Part shown: positions 59,878 to 64,000 of the stretch, one piece after another
Position numbering within the stretch: the first letter of the stretch is position 1
Layout of the letters: the number at the start of each line of letters is the position of its first letter
Translations under genes and position numbers: made by a program
Notes under the pieces: model-generated
Told to the model about the DNA's origin: nothing
Database searches by the model: none
Seen by the model: only the letters and a program-made list of their open reading frames with translations
Assembly (NCBI GenBank): GCA_965278995.1
Contig: OZ257136.1
Location: 1,736,001-1,800,000, forward strand
Source of the DNA: JADJYF01 sp965278995
GTDB taxonomy: Bacteria > Pseudomonadota > Gammaproteobacteria > Ga0077536
Direction of reading: 5' to 3'
Length of the DNA stretch: 64,000 nucleotides

Positions 59878-60891
59878 TCAGAGTTTACTGATGACCTGCT
59901 CGCCGAACAGGCGAATGTCGGCCAGCGCTTCGGCCTGTGGCGGTCCACCTGGTTGGCGCATTCGCAGCATCACATAGTCTGGCTGGATAGCCTCTTTCCA
60001 CATCTGCAATTGTTCCAGGCACTGCGCCGGCGAACCTGCAATCAGTCGATCGCGGGCCGCCACTTCGAACGTCAGATCCTCGGGCGTCTTGACGTCCTTG
60101 ATGTAGTCGTCATGAACATAGGCGCCGTAGTGGTAATACCAGCGATGCGTGATCATGGTCGGGCCGCTCTTCGCGACGCAGGCCTGCCAGTTCTCGCCAA
60201 TGACGCAATCGCGCATCAGCACGATGTAGGGTTTGCGGCCATAACGAGCCGCTTCGGCGCGATACTGGCTGGCGTAGTCCTTGATCACGGGAAGCGACTG
60301 TATCGGATCCGCAATCCAGCCATCGCCCATACGCCCTGCGCGTTCGAGTCCGGCAGGCACCCAGCCCGCCAGCCAGATCGGCGGCCCACCGGGCTGATAG
60401 GCTGGCGGTGTCACGCGAACATTGTCGATGATGTGATACTTGCTGTCGTAGCTGAACGGCTCGCCGGTCCACGCTTTGCGCAGGATCTCCACGCATTCCT
60501 CGGTGCGGCTGGCGCGCTGCTTGATCGGCACGCCGAAAGCGTCGAAATCGTGTGGTTGATAGCCGATACCGAGCGCCGAGATCATGCGACCTTTGGTCGC
60601 TTGATCGACCACGGCAATATCTTCCGCCAGTCGTATCGGGTGATAGAGCGGCGCGAGCAGTACGCAGGTGCCGACTTTGATGCGTTTGGTGCGCATGCCG
60701 ATGAGGCCGGCCATGAGCACCGGTGCCGGCAGATAGCCGTCTTCCTGCTGATGATGTTCGGTGAAGAAGAATCCATCGAAGCCGACGGCCTCGCACAACT
60801 CGGCCTGTTCCACCAGTTCATCGATGACGCGCGCAATGTTCTTGCCGTCCGGCGCATCCTGGGTGCAGGGAAAATAGCCCACAGGCAACAT
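59878..60891 (-). CDS. LLM class flavin-dependent oxidoreductase
   Basis: This 337-residue luciferase-like monooxygenase has the TIM-barrel family motifs FDGFFFTEHHQQEDGYLPAP near residue 39, RTKRIKVGTCVLLAPLYHPI, VDQATKGRMISALGIGYQPH near 96, and PPIWLAGWVPAGLERAGRMG near 166. Flavin and substrate are unknown; it may bind FMN or F420. It lies on the same strand as cysK, 69 bases upstream of the cysK start. GAGGAGAG precedes the ATG; a start 72 bases upstream is weaker. It differs from the three other LLM proteins here. Confidence 0.9.
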   Translation of the reverse strand: MLPVGYFPCTQDAPDGKNIARVIDELVEQAELCEAVGFDGFFFTEHHQQEDGYLPAPVLMAGLIGMRTKRIKVGTCVLLAPLYHPIRLAEDIAVVDQATKGRMISALGIGYQPHDFDAFGVPIKQRASRTEECVEILRKAWTGEPFSYDSKYHIIDNVRVTPPAYQPGGPPIWLAGWVPAGLERAGRMGDGWIADPIQSLPVIKDYASQYRAEAARYGRKPYIVLMRDCVIGENWQACVAKSGPTMITHRWYYHYGAYVHDDYIKDVKTPEDLTFEVAARDRLIAGSPAQCLEQLQMWKEAIQPDYVMLRMRQPGGPPQAEALADIRLFGEQVISKL

Positions 60892-60980
60892 AATCAACTC
60901 TCCTCGTCCGCTGACTGAAAGCAGAGCTGCCGTAACAATGCCGGGTCTGCCGCGAGCCGGCATTCTGACAAATGCGGCGG

Positions 60981-61355
60981 TCAGCGACTACCGGATGTTG
61001 CGGTCGGACTCGTCGTGCAGGGGTAGGCCGCCTGCAGTATCTGCGTGACGAGTACCGGCGCTGGGAGATTGGCCGCATCGGTGCGGACAGTCAGCGCATC
61101 AACCACGACCCGGGCAAGCGTAGCGTGCTCGATATCGGCGGGCGGGCAGGCCGTCGGCGGCGCCGGCTCGGCACCACAGACCGGGCATGGCACCACATAC
61201 CAATCGCAGATGCCGGCCTCGAAGCCGGTATAGCCGGCAACCAACGCACGCTTGCAGGTCCGAACAAGCTCTGCACCGGTAGCTGCTGCGCAAGCCTCGG
61301 CACCGGCCATCAGCAAGGTCACGAACAGCATGCAGCACCACCGCCAGCGATTCAT
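60981..61355 (-). CDS. small secreted protein resembling Rap1a/Tai immunity proteins
   Basis: This 124-residue protein has a hydrophobic signal-like start (MNRWRWCCMLFVTLLMAGAE) and five or more cysteines later. The layout, C...GYTGFEAGICDWYVVPC, a central VVVDALTV helix and an ending ILQAAYPC, recalls the Rap1a/Tai family of periplasmic immunity proteins of type VI secretion effectors. No effector is next to it, and Rap1a-like domains also occur as orphans, so the function remains open. It overlaps the upstream gene by four bases (ATGA). The cysteine pattern implies disulfides in the periplasm. Confidence 0.7.
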   Translation of the reverse strand: MNRWRWCCMLFVTLLMAGAEACAAATGAELVRTCKRALVAGYTGFEAGICDWYVVPCPVCGAEPAPPTACPPADIEHATLARVVVDALTVRTDAANLPAPVLVTQILQAAYPCTTSPTATSGSR

Positions 61356-61873
61356 GGCGCAGGCCTGTTCAGTTCGATGACAACGGTATAGCCAGCGTTA
61401 CGCCAGAGCGCATCGGCTTTGCGCACATAGACATTGGGGTACTTATAGTAGTCGCGCAGAAAGTTGAACGCAGTCGGTTGTCCGCGCAGAAAAATGACAC
61501 CATCGGCGGTATCGTAACGGGTGTGCTCGTCGAGACGCTTGCCGTACCAATCGGCGACCTCGCTCACACCGGCTCGGGTCGCCAGCACGATCGCGCCGAG
61601 TTCTGACCAGCCGGAACGGAGGCGGCAGTCGGGCGGCTGACGACCCCAGGCGAGACCGATGATAGAAGCTTTCGGATACGCAGGTATTTCGCTGTCGGCA
61701 GTCTGCGGCAGGCAGCGCGCGCGTTTGAGATCGGAAAAGCGCAGACCAGCGAGGGTCTCCAGACCTGTCGCACTAGCCCACGGTGCCAACGGCGCCGCTG
61801 CAGCCAGGCCCGCTACCTGCCCGAAACAAAGTACAAGCGCTAGACACGCGCGTATCGAGGCAGAGTTCACCAT
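61352..61873 (-). CDS. hypothetical secreted protein
   Basis: I do not recognise this 173-residue protein. A signal peptide is likely (MVNSASIRACLALVLCFGQV, then AGLAAAAPLAPWA). The mature part has LSDLKRARCLPQ-like and AWGRQPPDCRLRSGW segments with two cysteines, and ends in a domain with ADWYGKRLDEHTRYDTADGV and NVYVRKADALWRNAGYTVVI. The chosen ATG at 61873 gives a proper signal; the open frame upstream is basic and unlike an exported protein. It overlaps the following Rap1a/Tai-like gene by ATGA, so they probably act together. Confidence 0.7.
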   Translation of the reverse strand: MVNSASIRACLALVLCFGQVAGLAAAAPLAPWASATGLETLAGLRFSDLKRARCLPQTADSEIPAYPKASIIGLAWGRQPPDCRLRSGWSELGAIVLATRAGVSEVADWYGKRLDEHTRYDTADGVIFLRGQPTAFNFLRDYYKYPNVYVRKADALWRNAGYTVVIELNRPAP

Positions 61874-61920
61874 GATTTCCGAGTGTACGCCGATCCGATT
61901 GCACCGCGCGCCGCGGCGCC

Positions 61921-62886
61921 TCAATAGGCGGCTTCGTTCACCCATGTCGGTTCGCTGAGCGCGTAAAGCTGCTCGCGCAGTTCGAGGATATGACGTTCCC
62001 AGTAAGCCTGTGAGTTGAACCACGGGAATGCGAGCGGAAATGCCGGGTCGTCCCAGCGCCGCGCCAACCAGGCCGCGTATTGCAGCATACGCAAGGTTCG
62101 CAGCGGTTCAACCAGCGCAAGTTCGCGATAGTCGAAATCGGCAAACTCGTGATAACCCTCGAAGATGGCAGCGAGCTGGCTACGCTGCTCCTCGCTATCG
62201 CCGGACAACAGCATCCAGATGTCCTGTACCGCTGGCGCCATGCGCGCATCGTCGAAATCGACGAAATGCGGAAGGTCGTCCCGCCACAGCAGATTGCCGG
62301 CATGGCAGTCGCCGTGCACACGCCGATAGCGCACGCTCTCGGCCTGGCGGAAACGATCGGCACACAGCGCCAGTACATCGCGGGTCAGACTCGTATAAGC
62401 GGGATGCAGATCCGCCGGTAACGCGTGAGCCAGTACGTAAGCCACACTGTCGGTACCAAAGCTCGACACATCGATGGCCGGGCGGTGAACGAACGGTGAG
62501 GCCTGCCCGACCGTGTGCATACGTGCAAGACAGCGCCCGAGTACGCGCAGATTGTCGCGATCATCCAGCTCCGGTGCGCGGCCGCCACGACGCGGGAACA
62601 GCGCAATGCGGAAATCCTCGTACACGATCAGACTCACACGTGGATGTTCGCCGAGCGGCGCCACCACTGGCAGACCATGCCGCAGCAGTTCGAAACAGAA
62701 GGCGTGTTCCTCGCGCAGTTCGGCGTCGTTCCAGCGGCCCGGCCGATAGAACTTCGCAATCAGTGGCTCATGCTCCTCGATGCCGACCTGATAGACGCGA
62801 TTCTCATAACTGTTCAGTGCCAGCAGGCGGCCATCGGTGACATAGCCGCGGCTCTCCACCGCAGCGAGGATGAAATCAGGCGTCAA
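61921..62886 (-). CDS. srkA: stress response kinase SrkA (YihE/RdoA family)
   Basis: This 321-residue kinase of the aminoglycoside phosphotransferase fold matches SrkA/YihE. It has LLALNSYENRVYQVGIEEHE near residue 22, IAKFYRPGRWNDAELREEHA near 43, the catalytic RVHGDCHAGNLLW and the metal site FVDFDDARMAPAVQD. SrkA counters the effects of reactive oxygen and envelope stress, probably by antagonising MazEF or protein damage. The annotated start is a TTG, but codons just upstream in frame spell EAHPYAR, which looks like the family N-terminus, so the real start may be further upstream (even a CTG overlapping the LLM stop). I am sure of the gene but not the start. Confidence 0.92.
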   Translation of the reverse strand: MTPDFILAAVESRGYVTDGRLLALNSYENRVYQVGIEEHEPLIAKFYRPGRWNDAELREEHAFCFELLRHGLPVVAPLGEHPRVSLIVYEDFRIALFPRRGGRAPELDDRDNLRVLGRCLARMHTVGQASPFVHRPAIDVSSFGTDSVAYVLAHALPADLHPAYTSLTRDVLALCADRFRQAESVRYRRVHGDCHAGNLLWRDDLPHFVDFDDARMAPAVQDIWMLLSGDSEEQRSQLAAIFEGYHEFADFDYRELALVEPLRTLRMLQYAAWLARRWDDPAFPLAFPWFNSQAYWERHILELREQLYALSEPTWVNEAAY

Positions 62887-62915
62887 CCGTGCATAAGGAT
62901 GCGCTTCGATGGTGT

Positions 62916-63761
62916 TCAGTGCCGCAGTTTTTCGGCCATCGCCGCAATCTGATCGAGTACTGGCAGCACTGCGTCACGCGAATCCGATGGCAGCGCGAAC
63001 ACCAGTTCGCTATAGCCGAGGGCCACTTGTGCGCGCAGTGCCGATTCGTCGAGCGGCGCATAAAACAACGCCAGCGTGATGTCTTCGAAACGTCGCCCGC
63101 GTTTGGCGCAGGCTTCGCGCAATTGATCGATGGTTGCGCCACCAGCACGGCCGCCTATCGGAAGCCAGCCATCTGCGTACTCGGCAACCCGATCGACCAC
63201 GTACTTCGAATTGGCGCCGAGCCATATCGGTGGGCCGCCTGCCTGGACGGGCTTGGGGTAGGACCACAGCTTGTCGAAGTTGACGAACTCGCCGTGAAAT
63301 TCCGGCTCGTCCTCGGACCAGATGGTCTTCATCGCCAGCACACGTTCACGCAGGACCCGCCAGCGATTTTCGAACGCGACGCCGTGATTCTCGACTTCCG
63401 GTTGGTTCCAGCCGGCGCCGATACCGAAAGTGAAACGCCCGTTCGACAATCGATCGACAGTCGCGACTTCCTTGGCCAGCGTAATCGGGTGACGCTGGGA
63501 GACCAGACAGATGCCGGTACCGAGCCGAATGCGCTCAGTCACCGCGGCGGCGGCACCGAGTACGACGAACGGGTCATGCGTCCGCTTATAGGGCTCGGGC
63601 AGCACGCCTCCCGGCAGAAACGGCGAAACCGACGTCAATGGAATATGCGTGTGCTCGGGCACGAACAGCGAATCGAGTCCGCGCTCCTCGACCGCGCGCG
63701 CCAGCGCCGTCGGTTGGATCGACTGATCGGTCGCGAAAATAATGACGCCGCAATTCACCAT
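62916..63761 (-). CDS. LLM class F420-dependent oxidoreductase (TIGR03619-like)
   Basis: This 281-residue luciferase-like protein shows ERGLDSLFVPEHTHIPLTSV near residue 25, TERIRLGTGICLVSQRHPIT, LSNGRFTFGIGAGWNQPEVE and PPIWLGANSKYVVDRVAEYA. These match the group predicted to use cofactor F420. Whether this organism makes F420 cannot be seen here, so the flavin is unknown. The ATG at 63761 gives the family N-terminus (MVNCGVIIFATDQSIQP); an open frame runs to 63851 with no similarity. It is followed by srkA on the same strand. Confidence 0.88.
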   Translation of the reverse strand: MVNCGVIIFATDQSIQPTALARAVEERGLDSLFVPEHTHIPLTSVSPFLPGGVLPEPYKRTHDPFVVLGAAAAVTERIRLGTGICLVSQRHPITLAKEVATVDRLSNGRFTFGIGAGWNQPEVENHGVAFENRWRVLRERVLAMKTIWSEDEPEFHGEFVNFDKLWSYPKPVQAGGPPIWLGANSKYVVDRVAEYADGWLPIGGRAGGATIDQLREACAKRGRRFEDITLALFYAPLDESALRAQVALGYSELVFALPSDSRDAVLPVLDQIAAMAEKLRH

Positions 63762-63912
63762 GGACCAGCCGCTCACTACAAGTTCATGGGGGGATCCTAA
63801 TGCATGGCTTCGGTCCCGCCTACCTCGTTCGACGAGCGCGACGCATTTCACCGATAATCAGCGCTTGCGGTCGCCAGACGGCCCTACTCTCAACTGCGCA
63901 GGAGCAGCCACG

Positions 63913-64000
63913 ATGCAGCGATCAGTCAATGTCATCGGTGTCGGTATGACAGCGTTCAAGACGCCGAAACATGCCGAACCTTATACCGTCATGGGCGGCG
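63913..64000 (+). CDS. thiolase family protein (acetyl-CoA acetyltransferase/SCP-2-type), 3' end missing
   Basis: Only the first 29 codons are in the window. They read MQRSVNVIGVGMTAFKTPKH and then AEPYTVMGG, which resembles the N-terminus of SCPx-like thiolases and lipid-transfer proteins (VxVVGVGMTKF pattern). AGGAG lies about nine bases before the ATG. Such thiolases cleave beta-ketoacyl-CoA or act on sterol or hydrocarbon side chains. The catalytic Cys and His lie outside the window, so the assignment rests on the N-terminal motif alone. Confidence 0.7.
   Translation, partial: MQRSVNVIGVGMTAFKTPKHAEPYTVMGG

Noticed and set aside
59299..60918. A 539-codon forward frame across cysK and the LLM gene.
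   Set aside because: It spans two real reverse-strand genes and the gap between them, with no domain of its own.
1..64000. CRISPR arrays, integrases, transposases, prophage genes and rRNA/tRNA genes.
   Set aside because: None was recognised in either strand; the window appears to be ordinary chromosome with small intergenic repeats only.

Overview
The window looks like chromosomal DNA of a GC-rich (about 60 percent by eye) gammaproteobacterium. The housekeeping genes read like Escherichia coli orthologues (EttA, CysK type A, SrkA/YihE, SelO/YdiU, MotA, SurE, NhaD). The accessory genes point to a free-living degrader of lipids or other hydrophobic compounds: an acyl-CoA dehydrogenase, a CaiB/BaiF CoA-transferase, a MaoC-type hydratase pair, an SDR, four LLM flavin monooxygenases, the start of a thiolase, and four large RND/MMPL exporters. 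I see no tRNA, rRNA, CRISPR array, transposase, integrase or phage gene. Both ends are cut inside genes.

Layout. 1-7.6 kb: the end of a GGDEF-EAL enzyme, an acyl-CoA dehydrogenase and two tandem paralogous MMPL exporters. 7.6-16.7 kb: a HerA-like ATPase, a CoA-transferase, the flagellar stator pair motA-motB, an AI-2E family membrane protein, an amino acid permease and ettA. 16.9-26 kb: a PQQ quinohaemoprotein dehydrogenase, a DUF364 protein, a third MMPL paralogue, an ExoD-like protein and a diverged RND exporter. 26-32 kb: a double-PilZ protein, corA, an AhpD-like gene with an in-frame UGA at the second cysteine of its CxxC motif (candidate selenoprotein), selO and a phosphodiesterase. 32-37 kb: a reverse-strand cluster (VOC protein, PQ-loop membrane protein, MaoC pair, SDR), an esterase and an LLM gene with a C-terminal frameshift. 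36.9-44 kb: an inverted-repeat element carrying two GGA-loop hairpins, ogt, small unknowns, a cupin, a VOC protein, a macrodomain protein, nhaD, a DsbA/FrnE-like protein and surE. 44-51 kb: a five-gene reverse-strand operon (hydantoinase A and B, FAD-linked oxidase, beta-hydroxyacid dehydrogenase, DUF2461). 51-64 kb: a methyltransferase with a small partner, a RutA-like LLM, a glutamine amidotransferase, a two-component system divergent from degQ, cysK, two more LLM genes, a Rap1a/Tai-like pair, srkA and the start of a thiolase.

How the parts fit. Acyl-CoA oxidation, hydration and CoA transfer, LLM and PQQ oxidations, and RND exporters of hydrophobic molecules fit growth on lipids, terpenoids, steroids or hydrocarbons; the substrate cannot be read from the sequence. 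The GGDEF-EAL and PilZ proteins with MotAB point to c-di-GMP control of motility. The sensor kinase and regulator beside degQ suggest an envelope-stress circuit. The most notable signals are the UGA in place of cysteine in the AhpD-like gene at 28.8 kb and the inverted-repeat element at 37.0 kb, whose first loop matches the consensus recognised by CsrA/RsmA.
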